Source of the DNA: an uncultured Prevotella sp.
GTDB lineage: Bacteria > Bacteroidota > Bacteroidia > Bacteroidales > Bacteroidaceae
DNA length: 64,000 nucleotides
NCBI GenBank assembly: GCA_946548085.1
Contig: CAMNPN010000090.1
Span: forward strand, 22,662-86,661
Direction of reading: 5' to 3'
Shown here: piece by piece, positions 55,317 to 63,621 of the stretch
How positions within the stretch are numbered: position 1 is the first letter of the stretch
Layout of the letters: every line of letters starts with the position of its first letter
Made by a program: the position numbers and the translations under genes
The notes under the pieces: model-generated
What the model was told of the DNA's origin: nothing
The model's database searches: none
What the model saw: only the letters and a program-made list of their open reading frames with translations

Positions 55317-57422
55317 ATGTCACCTATGAGGCTCTCACGACTGGCCATAACCCTGACAATGCTGGTTTCCGCTATAGCCATCCATGCTGATGAGGCTTCG
55401 GAAATCAGAAAGAGAATTCCTACTCTTCAGGGAGAGGCTCTTTTGGCTGGTTATGAGCAGTTGTACCGGCTAAGTATGGAGAGCGGTGATTTCCAGTACC
55501 AGTTGAGATGTGTGAATGAGCTTATCGCTGAGACGGAGCGCCAGAAGAACTGGTCGAAGGCTGGTGATGCCAAGGTGATGAAGATATTACTCTTTTATAA
55601 TAACGGTGAGGACGACTCGCTCTATGCCCATATTCACCCCACGCTTGATTTCCTGAGGGAGAAGAGCGCCTGGAAGAATTATTATGAGGTAAGAACAACG
55701 CTTGTTGATGTCTACAATTTCACGGGCAAGACCAGTGAGGCGCTGAAGGAGGCGAACGCCATGTTTGACGAGGCCCGGCAGCGGCAGTCCAAGTTTGGCA
55801 TGGGGATGGCTTATTATGCTATGGGTAATGTCTATTCAAACATGTATAATCCCGACGAGGCCGCCAACTCCTATGAGAAGAGCATAGACCTGTTGATGCA
55901 GGTGGAACCGCTACCTATGCAACTGTCTGACGTGTTCTCATACTATGCGGATGAACTTGTCGCGCAGCAGAAATTTCCAGCCCTGGAACAGCTAACGGTA
56001 CGTTGGAAGGCGTTCCTGATGGATCATTACCAGAATAGGCAGGGCATCAAAGACGGGGAGGCCGACAACCGCTGGGGGTACTACTATATGGCCTGCGCCC
56101 AGGCTGCTCTGGGTCAAGGGCGTCTTGAAGAGGCACAGTCGATGCTCGATGAGATGAAAAAGCGCGTTTCTGGCGAAGACTCTTTTATCAACAGGATGTG
56201 GCTCTACTACCAGGCAGCTTGTCTGATACGTCAGAATCGTTATGTGGAGGCTCTGAAATTGAATGACCAGAGTACGAAGATGATGATGGCCTCCGACGAT
56301 AAGTCGGTGATGATCCGCACTCGTCAGCAGCGGGCTGAGATCCTTGAGGCGTTGGGCCGATATGAGGAGGCGGCGACACTCTATAAGGAGATGTACACCA
56401 TCAACGACTCCATCAACTCTCGTGATATCAAGGAACAGTTGACAGAGATGAATGCCCGCTTCGACAACGAGCATCTGAAACTGGAGCAGCAGGAGGAGCG
56501 CAATCGCAATATCCTCATCATCGTCAGCATCATCATCACGGCACTCGTCATCTTCATCATCTTCCGCTATATCGCCGCCAAACGGCTGAAGATGGCCCAT
56601 GCCAAACTTGAGGATGCTCACCAACAGCTGCTCACGGCCTACGACCAACTTGAGGAGACCACCACCGCCAAGGAACGTATCGAGAGTGAACTCCGTATCG
56701 CCCGTGACATCCAGATGGGCATGGTGCCAAGAGAGTTCCCGCCATTCCCCGAGCGGACGGACATAGACCTCTACGGCTCTATTACCCCCGCCAAGGCCGT
56801 CGGTGGCGACCTCTATGAGTTCTTTATCCTCGACGAGAAGCTTTATTTCTGTTTGGGTGATGTCAGTGGCAAGGGCGTGCCTGCCTCGCTGTTCATGGCC
56901 GTAGCCATCAGTCTCTTCCGCGTGGCTTCGAAACAACAGCTGCCTCCTGCCGAGATCGCTACCAGACTAAACAGTGTGCTGGCTGAACATAACGAGAACT
57001 CTATGTTTGTCACGATGTTTATCGGTATAGCAGACCTTCATACAGGACGACTCGAGTTCTGCAACGCTGGCCATAACCCACCCGTGGTGAAGGATGCCGA
57101 TGGCCATGCCCACTTCCTGCAGATGAAGCCCAATGCGCCCTTGGGGTTCTGGCCAGGCTTGGAATATCAGGGGGAATGTATAGAGGATATCAGCATGAAG
57201 GCCTTGCTCATCTATAGCGATGGTCTTACGGAAGCAGAGGATGCCGACAAACAGCAGTTCGGTGATGAGCACCTGCTGCAATTGATGGAACAATTCGACT
57301 ACGAAGGGGCTGAGCAGACCATACGGATGCTGAATACCGAGGTCGAGAATCATGTAAAGGGAGCAGAGCAGAGCGACGACCTGACAATGCTCTGCCTGAG
57401 AATAAAAGGGAATCTACTATAG
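55317..57422 (+). CDS. TPR / SpoIIE-type PP2C phosphatase
   Basis: This 701-residue protein has a signal-like N-terminus (LSRLAITLTMLVSAIAIHA), a periplasmic TPR region of about 370 residues, and a membrane helix near 397-420 (NILIIVSIIITALVIFIIF). A coiled coil (AHAKLEDAHQQLLTAYDQLE) and a cytoplasmic SpoIIE phosphatase follow, with metal aspartates D498 (GGDLYEF) and D515 (GDVSGKGVPASL). It would sense an envelope signal and dephosphorylate a STAS protein. The STAS gene follows 25 bases later. No RsbW-type kinase gene is nearby. Confidence 0.92.
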   Translation: MSPMRLSRLAITLTMLVSAIAIHADEASEIRKRIPTLQGEALLAGYEQLYRLSMESGDFQYQLRCVNELIAETERQKNWSKAGDAKVMKILLFYNNGEDDSLYAHIHPTLDFLREKSAWKNYYEVRTTLVDVYNFTGKTSEALKEANAMFDEARQRQSKFGMGMAYYAMGNVYSNMYNPDEAANSYEKSIDLLMQVEPLPMQLSDVFSYYADELVAQQKFPALEQLTVRWKAFLMDHYQNRQGIKDGEADNRWGYYYMACAQAALGQGRLEEAQSMLDEMKKRVSGEDSFINRMWLYYQAACLIRQNRYVEALKLNDQSTKMMMASDDKSVMIRTRQQRAEILEALGRYEEAATLYKEMYTINDSINSRDIKEQLTEMNARFDNEHLKLEQQEERNRNILIIVSIIITALVIFIIFRYIAAKRLKMAHAKLEDAHQQLLTAYDQLEETTTAKERIESELRIARDIQMGMVPREFPPFPERTDIDLYGSITPAKAVGGDLYEFFILDEKLYFCLGDVSGKGVPASLFMAVAISLFRVASKQQLPPAEIATRLNSVLAEHNENSMFVTMFIGIADLHTGRLEFCNAGHNPPVVKDADGHAHFLQMKPNAPLGFWPGLEYQGECIEDISMKALLIYSDGLTEAEDADKQQFGDEHLLQLMEQFDYEGAEQTIRMLNTEVENHVKGAEQSDDLTMLCLRIKGNLL

Positions 57423-57447
57423 TCATTTAATTTTAATAATAATCATT

Positions 57448-57759
57448 ATGTTGGAAGTTACGAAACAAGATGGCATGACCATCGTCAAGACAAACGAACG
57501 CATCGACACCGCGAATGCGGGACAGTTTGAACAAGAGTTGCTGCCGCTGCTCAATGAGGGTGGCATGAAATTAGTGCTTGACTGCGACAAGCTGACTTAC
57601 ATGGCCAGTTCGGGTCTCCGGGTGATCCAGAAATCCATGCGAGCACTCGTTCCTATCAAGGGTGAGATCAGCATGATCAATGTGAATCCTCCTATCTATC
57701 AGATTCTGGAAATGACAGGTTTTCTGCAGTTTATGAAGGTAGAAAAGAAGAAAGGGTAA
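57448..57759 (+). CDS. STAS domain anti-sigma factor antagonist
   Basis: This 103-residue protein is a single STAS domain of the SpoIIAA/RsbV type. The phosphorylation site is S54 in YMASSGLRVIQ. Phosphorylation state would be set by a kinase and by the SpoIIE-type phosphatase encoded just upstream. The output partner (an anti-sigma factor or other target) is not in the window. Confidence 0.93.
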   Translation: MLEVTKQDGMTIVKTNERIDTANAGQFEQELLPLLNEGGMKLVLDCDKLTYMASSGLRVIQKSMRALVPIKGEISMINVNPPIYQILEMTGFLQFMKVEKKKG

Positions 57760-57763
57760 GACT

Positions 57764-58147
57764 ATGACAATATTAACGATTATTTTAGGATTAGTAGTCG
57801 TAGGGCTCGCAGTTGCCTTGTTCTTCCAGCTTCGTCTTGCCAAGCAGCATGAGGCCGATGCCGAAGTGCTGCTGCGCGACTATCAGAGGCGTATTGACGA
57901 GCAGCAGCGACTGCTGGACGACTATCAGACACTTCAGAAAAACTTTGACAGCGTCGGTAAGGGCTATGAGAAAGCATTGCTTGCTTTCGACAAACTGGAG
58001 GAGGAGAAGCAGGTGCTGACTCAGGTGAAAGAGTCGTTGCTCAAGCAAGTGCAAGATCTGCAGGATGTCAATGGCCAGTTGCAGGCTGAGCTCCAGCAGG
58101 CTAAGGCGGGGAATTCTGTGGCAGATGGTGAGATAACCCTCAGGTAA
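57764..58147 (+). CDS. Small membrane-anchored coiled-coil protein
   Basis: This 127-residue protein has one N-terminal membrane helix (LTIILGLVVVGLAVALFFQL) followed by a long charged helix with heptad character (LLRDYQRRIDEQQRLLDDYQ to LKQVQDLQDVNGQLQAELQQ). I do not recognise a family. It starts four bases after the STAS gene, so it is probably translated with it and may be a scaffold in the same signalling path. Confidence 0.75.
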   Translation: MTILTIILGLVVVGLAVALFFQLRLAKQHEADAEVLLRDYQRRIDEQQRLLDDYQTLQKNFDSVGKGYEKALLAFDKLEEEKQVLTQVKESLLKQVQDLQDVNGQLQAELQQAKAGNSVADGEITLR

Positions 58148-58153
58148 AGAAGT

Positions 58154-59386
58154 ATGAAGACGCTCTTTTCTGGCTATCCGAAGGCCTGTCTGACTGCACT
58201 GCTGATGCTGGTATGCTCTCTCTCAGGCCGTGCCTCCACCTACGACATCGAAATGGGGGGACCGGCTCAGGGCAGCAATCGGTTGTTAAATCAGAATGGC
58301 GCAGCTGTGTGGACCTATGCCACATCAGGAGACGTCGGTAATCTCAGTTACTCAGCCGATGCTAATGTGCTCTCATTCTACCTCTCTCCGTCTACTGTTG
58401 CTGAGAATTCACTGACGTTGACGTCCGTACAGTCTTTTTCCGGGAAACTCGGAAGTATCATCGTCAGCACCAGTCAACATTATGGCTTGACTATCAAGGC
58501 GTATGTAGGACAGACGGAGTTGGGCGAGCTGACTTATAATGAGAAGACGAAAGAGTATGACATCTTGCAATTGTCGCATAACATGCTCTCCGAACAGATT
58601 ACCCTGAAGTTCATGGCTTCTCCGAATGCACCGAACGGCGTTGAGGTTTCAGACTTGTCGAAGGTGTCTCTAAGCATCTCTGATGCCGTCGTACCTCTCA
58701 GCAATGGTGATGAAGTGACATTTATTCCCAGCCTGTTGATGACGGCCAACTTGTCCAACTATTCCTACAGAGGCATCCTCTTTACGCTGAACGAGGCGGG
58801 TGGCGACGGTTTTGAAAACGAAGACGGGGGCATCTATTTGGAGTCTACACTCACCGATGCCCAGGTGGCTGCGTTGAACACTGCAGTTGCCAACGACAGC
58901 TATGCCCCTGGCGATGATGGCTACGCCGTCGACTTCGCTGGTGGTATCACGATGATGGTAGCCAAGGGAAAGGGTACTATCAAGATAGAGGCTGAGACAG
59001 AGTCTGCCTATGCCTATCATGTGAAGATCGGCAACAATGCCCCTGTCGAGGTAGCCAGCACGATGCGCCAATGGTTGGAGATCCCCTATGCGGTCTCTCG
59101 AGACACCTATGTATATATCTATCTGGTGAGCAAGGCTGCTGTCCGCGAGTTGGGCGACTCTGGTCGTGCAGGTACCAGGATCGGGCGTCGTGAGAAGGCT
59201 CACGGCGTTGTCTACTCTGTCAAGTGTGCCTGTGCACCGATGGCAGTAGCTGACGTACATACCATTGCCGATTATATCATGGGCCGGAATCCTGCTGGCT
59301 TTATCAAAGGACAGGCCGATGTCACAGGCGATGGCAGGATTGATGTGGCCGATCTGGTCAAGGTGATTCAGATGGTTTCGCATTAA
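58154..59386 (+). CDS. Secreted protein with C-terminal dockerin-like module
   Basis: This 410-residue protein has a signal peptide (ACLTALLMLVCSLSGRAS), a beta-rich body of about 330 residues without recognised family, and a C-terminal dockerin-like pair: VADVHTIADYIMG and DVTGDGRIDVADLVKVIQMV (about 390-407). It starts six bases after the coiled-coil gene. The cohesin-like protein gene is next, so the two are candidate binding partners. Confidence 0.75.
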   Translation: MKTLFSGYPKACLTALLMLVCSLSGRASTYDIEMGGPAQGSNRLLNQNGAAVWTYATSGDVGNLSYSADANVLSFYLSPSTVAENSLTLTSVQSFSGKLGSIIVSTSQHYGLTIKAYVGQTELGELTYNEKTKEYDILQLSHNMLSEQITLKFMASPNAPNGVEVSDLSKVSLSISDAVVPLSNGDEVTFIPSLLMTANLSNYSYRGILFTLNEAGGDGFENEDGGIYLESTLTDAQVAALNTAVANDSYAPGDDGYAVDFAGGITMMVAKGKGTIKIEAETESAYAYHVKIGNNAPVEVASTMRQWLEIPYAVSRDTYVYIYLVSKAAVRELGDSGRAGTRIGRREKAHGVVYSVKCACAPMAVADVHTIADYIMGRNPAGFIKGQADVTGDGRIDVADLVKVIQMVSH

Positions 59387-59442
59387 ACATCTTAGTTGTG
59401 AATGACAGGAAAAAAGAAATTCTTTCTTGAGAGCTAAAAAAA

Positions 59443-59486
59443 AATCCCGAAATGTTTGGTAGTTTCGGGATTTATTATTATATTTG
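59443..59486 (+). promoter_or_regulatory. Composite hairpin-promoter module 2
   Basis: AATCCCGAAA (59443-59452) and TTTCGGGATT (59463-59472) form a 10-base stem with loop TGTTTGGTAG. TTTG (59455-59458) lies 20 bases before TATATTTG (59479-59486). It overlaps an in-frame TTG at 59484, so the real start of the next gene is 59541. Confidence 0.9.
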
Positions 59487-59540
59487 CACCGAAATAGAGT
59501 GTTTTCTCATTCATTGATTAAACTATTAAATTTAACTTAT

Positions 59541-61013
59541 ATGAAGAAATTATTTACAATGTTAGTGGCAACCGTCTGTGCTACAATGGCTTATGCGCAG
59601 GAGGTTACGGTGAAAGATGTGACCATGTCGGCTGGTGAGACTCCGAACATGGAGGTATCCATCTCTAACGTCAATCAGTACACGGCATTCCAGTTCGATC
59701 TGGCGTTGCCCACTGGTTTCAGCGTTAAGAATGCAAGTCTAAGTGGAACAACAGCAACAACCCGTAAGTTGGAGAAGGCCCTTTATGACGAAGCAACCAA
59801 TAAGTGGCGTTTCTTGTCTTACGATGAGGGTAACGCTAAATTGGCTGAGGGTACGACCGTGAATATCACTCTTGAGGCTGCCGACGGTGCTGAGGGAGGT
59901 GATGTCGCTGGTAGCGACATTCTGGTAGTTACTCCAGAGGCAGTATCAACAGCACAAGCCTCAGCTTCTGCTAAAATTACTATTAGTGGCGATGCAACTA
60001 TTACAGTAGGATCATCAGGTAAGACAACGTACGTTTGTAGTGATGCCCTTGACTTTACTGATAGTGAGGCTAAAGCATATATTGTTATGGGCTCAGAGAA
60101 GGATGGTGAGGGAACAAGCCTTTGGTTGGCTCAAATTGACAAGGTTCCTGCTGAAACACCTATTGTTGTCAAGGCAGTGCCTGGAACTTATTCGGTGAAG
60201 AAGACTACATTAGCGAACTCCTATTTTAAGAATTACCTGATAGGTAACAATACAGATGCTGCTATTAGTGTTACACCAGAAGGAAGTGATCAGTATTTAT
60301 TCTTATCTACAAGTGGTTTCTCACCGTTTACGGCAGCACGTAATGTAGGAGCTCACAAGGCATATGTCCGCATACCGACAGTACCTGCTTCTAATGTTGG
60401 TGATAATTTGGCTCTGACGATAGGTTCCGGCCAGAGGACAAGTCTCTGCGCTAACCTAGACCTCGATTTTAGTGATCAGACAGCTTTGACTGCTTATACG
60501 ATTGTTGGTTGGGATGGAGCGATTCTGATGGCACCAGTGAAACGTGTATCTGCAGGTACCCCACTTTATATTAAAGGTCCTCAAGGTAGTTATACAATTA
60601 AGTCTTCTGCAGTTCAAGCTGTTTTCGCCAATATGTTAGTTGGTAATAATACGGACGCTGCAATAACTATTCATCCAACAGACGGAGATTATACGAATTA
60701 TTTCTTGAGTTCAAGTGGATTCTCTACATTCTCAGCTGATCGTTCGACAGGTGCTCACAAGAGCTACCTCCAAGTGCTTACATCATGTATTCCTGCAGCT
60801 TCGCGAGGAACTGGTGAAGGTATTACCCTTAATGAAATTGTAGTTGATGTTACAAGGAGCATTATTGGTGATGACGATAACGCTACAGGAATTAGCCGTG
60901 TTGCAGCCGAAGCTGGTAACGACACTTGGTACAACCTGAATGGTCAGCGTATCGACACTCCGACAAAGAAGGGCCTGTACATTAAGAATGGTAAGAAGGT
61001 GATTGTAAAGTAA
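59541..61013 (+). CDS. Secreted cohesin-like protein
   Basis: This 490-residue protein has a signal peptide (MKKLFTMLVATVCATMAYA), then a cohesin-like beta-sandwich (VKDVTMSAGETPNMEVSISN; AFQFDLALPTGFSV) of about 130 residues. Two tandem domains of about 130 residues follow, both with a YLIGNNTDAAISV/MLVGNNTDAAITI block. The C-terminus WYNLNGQRIDTPTKKGLYIK plus NGKKVIVK matches the tail of the CotH protein. Cohesin domains bind dockerins in cellulosomes; the dockerin protein upstream makes that link attractive here, but binding is inference. Confidence 0.8.
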   Translation: MKKLFTMLVATVCATMAYAQEVTVKDVTMSAGETPNMEVSISNVNQYTAFQFDLALPTGFSVKNASLSGTTATTRKLEKALYDEATNKWRFLSYDEGNAKLAEGTTVNITLEAADGAEGGDVAGSDILVVTPEAVSTAQASASAKITISGDATITVGSSGKTTYVCSDALDFTDSEAKAYIVMGSEKDGEGTSLWLAQIDKVPAETPIVVKAVPGTYSVKKTTLANSYFKNYLIGNNTDAAISVTPEGSDQYLFLSTSGFSPFTAARNVGAHKAYVRIPTVPASNVGDNLALTIGSGQRTSLCANLDLDFSDQTALTAYTIVGWDGAILMAPVKRVSAGTPLYIKGPQGSYTIKSSAVQAVFANMLVGNNTDAAITIHPTDGDYTNYFLSSSGFSTFSADRSTGAHKSYLQVLTSCIPAASRGTGEGITLNEIVVDVTRSIIGDDDNATGISRVAAEAGNDTWYNLNGQRIDTPTKKGLYIKNGKKVIVK

Positions 61014-61038
61014 TCCCTATACCTTATTAATAATAAAT

Positions 61039-61083
61039 AATTCCCGAAACGCTTGGCCGTTTCGGGAATTATTCTTATCTTTG
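61039..61083 (+). promoter_or_regulatory. Composite hairpin-promoter module 3
   Basis: AATTCCCGAAAC (61039-61050) and GTTTCGGGAATT (61059-61070) form a perfect 12-base stem with loop GCTTGGCC. CTTG (61052-61055) lies 20 bases before TATCTTTG (61076-61083). It is almost identical to module 1 and drives the Rpn-like pseudogene. Confidence 0.9.
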
Positions 61084-61122
61084 CACCGACAAATCAAGTT
61101 TAACTCTTTAATTCGAAGTATT

Positions 61123-61568
61123 ATGCAAAAGCAACATGTAAAAAAGGAAGGAGACGGTAAAATGGAAGCCCGCTACATCAACCCCTACACCGACTTCGGT
61201 TTCAAGTACCTCTTTGGTACGGAACCGAACAAGGACATCACGCTCGAACTGGTGAATGCCCTGTTGCAGGGGCAGGAGACCATCACAAGCCTGACGCTGC
61301 TGCCAATGGAGCAGCTGGGGGGGTGGCCGAGGTGGCAGCCCTTTCAAAAGAGGAATATGCCAAGTATTGGGAAAGCGAGAAGGTGTTCTACGATAACGAC
61401 GGTGCCATGCGTACCGCCAGGAACAAAGGCCGAGCCGAGGGTCGTGCTGAAGGTCGTGCCGAGGGAATTCATGAAGCTAATCATGAGAATGCTCTGAAGA
61501 TGAAGAAACTTGGAGTCTCTGCTGCAATAATCTCTCAAGTAACGGGCTTGACAGTCGAGGAAATTTAA
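61123..61568 (+). pseudogene. Broken Rpn/PD-(D/E)XK nuclease family transposase gene
   Basis: The first part (frame of 61123, or ATG 61162) reads MEARYINPYTDFGFKYLFGT and LELVNALLQGQETI, the N-terminus of Bacteroidales PD-(D/E)XK (Rpn) proteins. After a run of seven G (61317-61323) the similarity continues in another frame with AEVAALSKEEYAKYWESEKV and ARNKGRAEGRAEG, the family C-terminus. The central part of about 150-180 residues with the catalytic region is missing. It is therefore an internally deleted and frameshifted remnant. Confidence 0.8.
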
Positions 61569-61616
61569 GCACTTTGACAAAAAATCGTCATAATTATTAA
61601 AATAGTACTCGAATTG

Positions 61617-61648
61617 TTTGGCTATTTCAATATTTATCCTTAAATTTG
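61617..61648 (+). promoter_or_regulatory. Decayed composite module 4, promoter of the small peptide gene
   Basis: TTTG (61617-61620) lies 20 bases before TAAATTTG (61641-61648). The flanks (CTCGAATTGTTTGG then CTATTTCAA) have the layout of modules 1-3, but the right arm no longer pairs well. The leader is about 60 bases. Confidence 0.7.
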
Positions 61649-61713
61649 CACCGAATTATAAAGATTCAACTATAAAAGGAATTAATTTTTAAACGTTTAA
61701 AATATTAGAGAAA

Positions 61714-61839
61714 ATGAAAAAGAAGTATTTTGCTCCAGAAATGGAAGAAATGGAAGTTGAGAGCCTTTCTCTTTTAGAGGGATCAGTAAAAACTGAAAAA
61801 GAAGGCGTTGTTGAATGTGACGGTGAGGAAGAAGCATAG
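61714..61839 (+). CDS. 41-residue peptide, candidate RiPP precursor
   Basis: A short gene with its own promoter and terminator encodes 41 residues starting MKKKYFAPEMEEMEVESL. A leader-like part ends in LLEGS (20-24), as in many small Bacteroidales precursor peptides. The C-terminal part is acidic (GVVECDGEEEA) with one Cys at 35. A PqqD-like protein and a radical SAM/SPASM enzyme are encoded tail-to-tail 97 bases away, which makes it a plausible substrate. Direct evidence of modification is not visible, and it could be an unrelated small protein. Confidence 0.7.
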   Translation: MKKKYFAPEMEEMEVESLSLLEGSVKTEKEGVVECDGEEEA

Positions 61840-61880
61840 TCTTTGTCATTTCGCTCAAACAGACTTCTAAAAATGTTTTA

Positions 61881-61919
61881 ATGAAGACAGGCTGTCTGGT
61901 CTGTCTTCATTGTTTTTTT
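61881..61919 (+). terminator. Terminator of the small peptide gene
   Basis: ATGAAGACAG (61881-61890) and CTGTCTTCAT (61901-61910) form a 10-base stem with a 10-base loop, followed by TGTTTTTTTA. It supports the peptide gene as a real single-gene unit. Confidence 0.9.
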
Positions 61920-61935
61920 AACTCTCTGCTTACTT

Positions 61936-62196
61936 TTAGATTTCCAAAAGACTTTTTTTATTTAACCTTTTAGCAAATTCTACTACATCTTTGGACACTT
62001 GCTCAATAGGAACATCATACATCTCTGATAATTGTTCAGCTACAGCATTTGCATCCATTCCTTGACAGAAAAGACTAAGCATGTCTTTTCCACTTTCATT
62101 AAGCGTAAATGCTTCTATAAGTTCACCAGTTTCCATGTTCTTGACGACAATGACATAATAGTCGATTAAGGGTGCTGTTTCAATTCTGTATTTCAT
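61936..62196 (-). CDS. PqqD-like peptide-recognition protein
   Basis: This 86-residue protein matches the PqqD-like RiPP recognition element fold: MKYRIETAPLIDYYVIVV, FTLNESGKDMLSLFCQGMD and a C-terminal helix (VSKDVVEFAKRL). Such proteins bind the precursor leader and present it to the radical SAM enzyme. Its start overlaps the radical SAM stop by four bases (ATGA-type), so both are translated together. The candidate precursor peptide is encoded on the other strand just downstream. Confidence 0.88.
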   Translation of the reverse strand: MKYRIETAPLIDYYVIVVKNMETGELIEAFTLNESGKDMLSLFCQGMDANAVAEQLSEMYDVPIEQVSKDVVEFAKRLNKKSLLEI

Positions 62197-63536
62197 CTTG
62201 TTGTGGTTTCATTGATTTCCTTATAGGCATACAATAAGCTTTGTTGCATGTTAATACGTTCGTGTTCACGCTTCTCCAGATAGCAACAAGTGTGGACTTC
62301 GCATAGTTTCAGCCATATGCAATTTGGATAATCGAAACAGGTGGCACACATATCTGACTCCTCACGAACAGAGCGGAATGCTTCCAGCATTTGTGTATCT
62401 TGTTCATCATGCTCGATATGACCAACGAGATGGTCTTCTGTGAAATGCTCGCATTTTCCGATATGTCCGTCTGGGGTTATGACAACACAATGGTCGTTAT
62501 CTGCCATGCAGTGGTTTGTCCTTATTTCTCTCTTTAATCGACGTGGTTTGTAGAAACCATATTCTCTTAACCGCGCCTCAATCTCACTCATCCTGTCGAA
62601 TATGAACTTTCGTTTCTGTTCATCGTGTAATGCAATGCTCCCTTTTACCTCTTCATATAGTGGATGTAGGTAAACAGAGATGCCTTTAGAATCAATGAAC
62701 TCTTTATGAAGTTCATCGACAAGTTCTGAAAGGTTTTTAGCGTTATACATGTCGATGTTGAGACGAATAGAAACGTGGATGTTAGCGTTCTGCAACCGAT
62801 GGATATTGTCGATTACCCTCTGATAGGCATTCACATCTTTATAGATATAGGCCTTGCTACGGTTGTATATTTCTTCTGTGCCATCGAGTGTGATCTGTAC
62901 AAGTCTAAGCTGCCACAACTCTTTGGCTTCGTTAATATTGGTATCATCGAACAGGTACCCATTAGTAGTAATTTTTGAAGAAAAATCAACACCAAATTCT
63001 TTAAGTCGCTTACAGATAAGGGTTATGGCGGTCATATTGAAGAGCGGTTCGCCGCCAAACCATTTTATTGACACCTTTTTCCCTTGGCTATGACTAATGA
63101 TGTAATTGGCTGTTTGCATGGCTGTTTCTCGACTCATGGGAATCCTCGGACGCCCTTTTTCAAAGCAGTAGAAACAGCGGGCGTTACAATCAGTGGTCGT
63201 ATAAATTGTGTAGTTTGTGATGGCGCCAGTTTTTTCTTCCAGCATCTTGGCCACATCTCTTATCTGGCGGGCTAGGAGACGGTCGTCATGATCTTCAGGA
63301 ACCAAAAACCATAGGTCGATCAACTGCTGTAGGTCTGCAGGGTGGGTCTTGTAGATCTCTGCTTCCTCAGGCGTGAGAAGCAGAAAAGCCTTCGTCATCG
63401 TGTGATAGAGCAGCAGCCCTTCGTCTACAGGCTGTTCCACCACGTAATACATGGGCCGGTAGGTTGCACCAGCCTTCGGCTTCTGTTTCTTCAGGAGCTT
63501 GTCGAAGGGCTTGGCGGTATTGTATATAATCTGCAT
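62193..63536 (-). CDS. Radical SAM/SPASM peptide maturase
   Basis: This 447-residue enzyme has the radical SAM CxxxCxxC at C117, C121 and C124 (CNARCFYC), the GGEP motif at 161-164 and ITTNGYLFDD. The C-terminal SPASM region has cysteines at 343, 350, 362, 397, 400, 406, 412, 417 and 418, enough for two auxiliary Fe-S clusters. An N-terminal extension of about 105 residues precedes the core. SPASM enzymes of this type modify ribosomal peptides. It is first in a two-gene unit with the PqqD-like protein. Confidence 0.93.
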   Translation of the reverse strand: MQIIYNTAKPFDKLLKKQKPKAGATYRPMYYVVEQPVDEGLLLYHTMTKAFLLLTPEEAEIYKTHPADLQQLIDLWFLVPEDHDDRLLARQIRDVAKMLEEKTGAITNYTIYTTTDCNARCFYCFEKGRPRIPMSRETAMQTANYIISHSQGKKVSIKWFGGEPLFNMTAITLICKRLKEFGVDFSSKITTNGYLFDDTNINEAKELWQLRLVQITLDGTEEIYNRSKAYIYKDVNAYQRVIDNIHRLQNANIHVSIRLNIDMYNAKNLSELVDELHKEFIDSKGISVYLHPLYEEVKGSIALHDEQKRKFIFDRMSEIEARLREYGFYKPRRLKREIRTNHCMADNDHCVVITPDGHIGKCEHFTEDHLVGHIEHDEQDTQMLEAFRSVREESDMCATCFDYPNCIWLKLCEVHTCCYLEKREHERINMQQSLLYAYKEINETTTR

Positions 63537-63558
63537 GCGACTTGTTTTATTTTGGCTG

Positions 63559-63590
63559 CAAAGTTAAGCATATTTTTTTGAACATCCAAA
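63559..63590 (-). promoter_or_regulatory. Promoter of the radical SAM / PqqD unit
   Basis: On the minus strand TTTG (63587-63590) lies 20 bases before TAACTTTG (63559-63566). The leader is about 15-20 bases. Confidence 0.8.
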
Positions 63591-63621
63591 AAGTTTGCTT
63601 TGTATTTATCCTTGCTGTCTT

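Noticed and set aside
61936..63536. PQQ biosynthesis locus
   Set aside because: PqqD-like and radical SAM proteins are present, but there is no PqqA with Glu-Tyr core, PqqB or PqqC; a RiPP locus of another class fits better.
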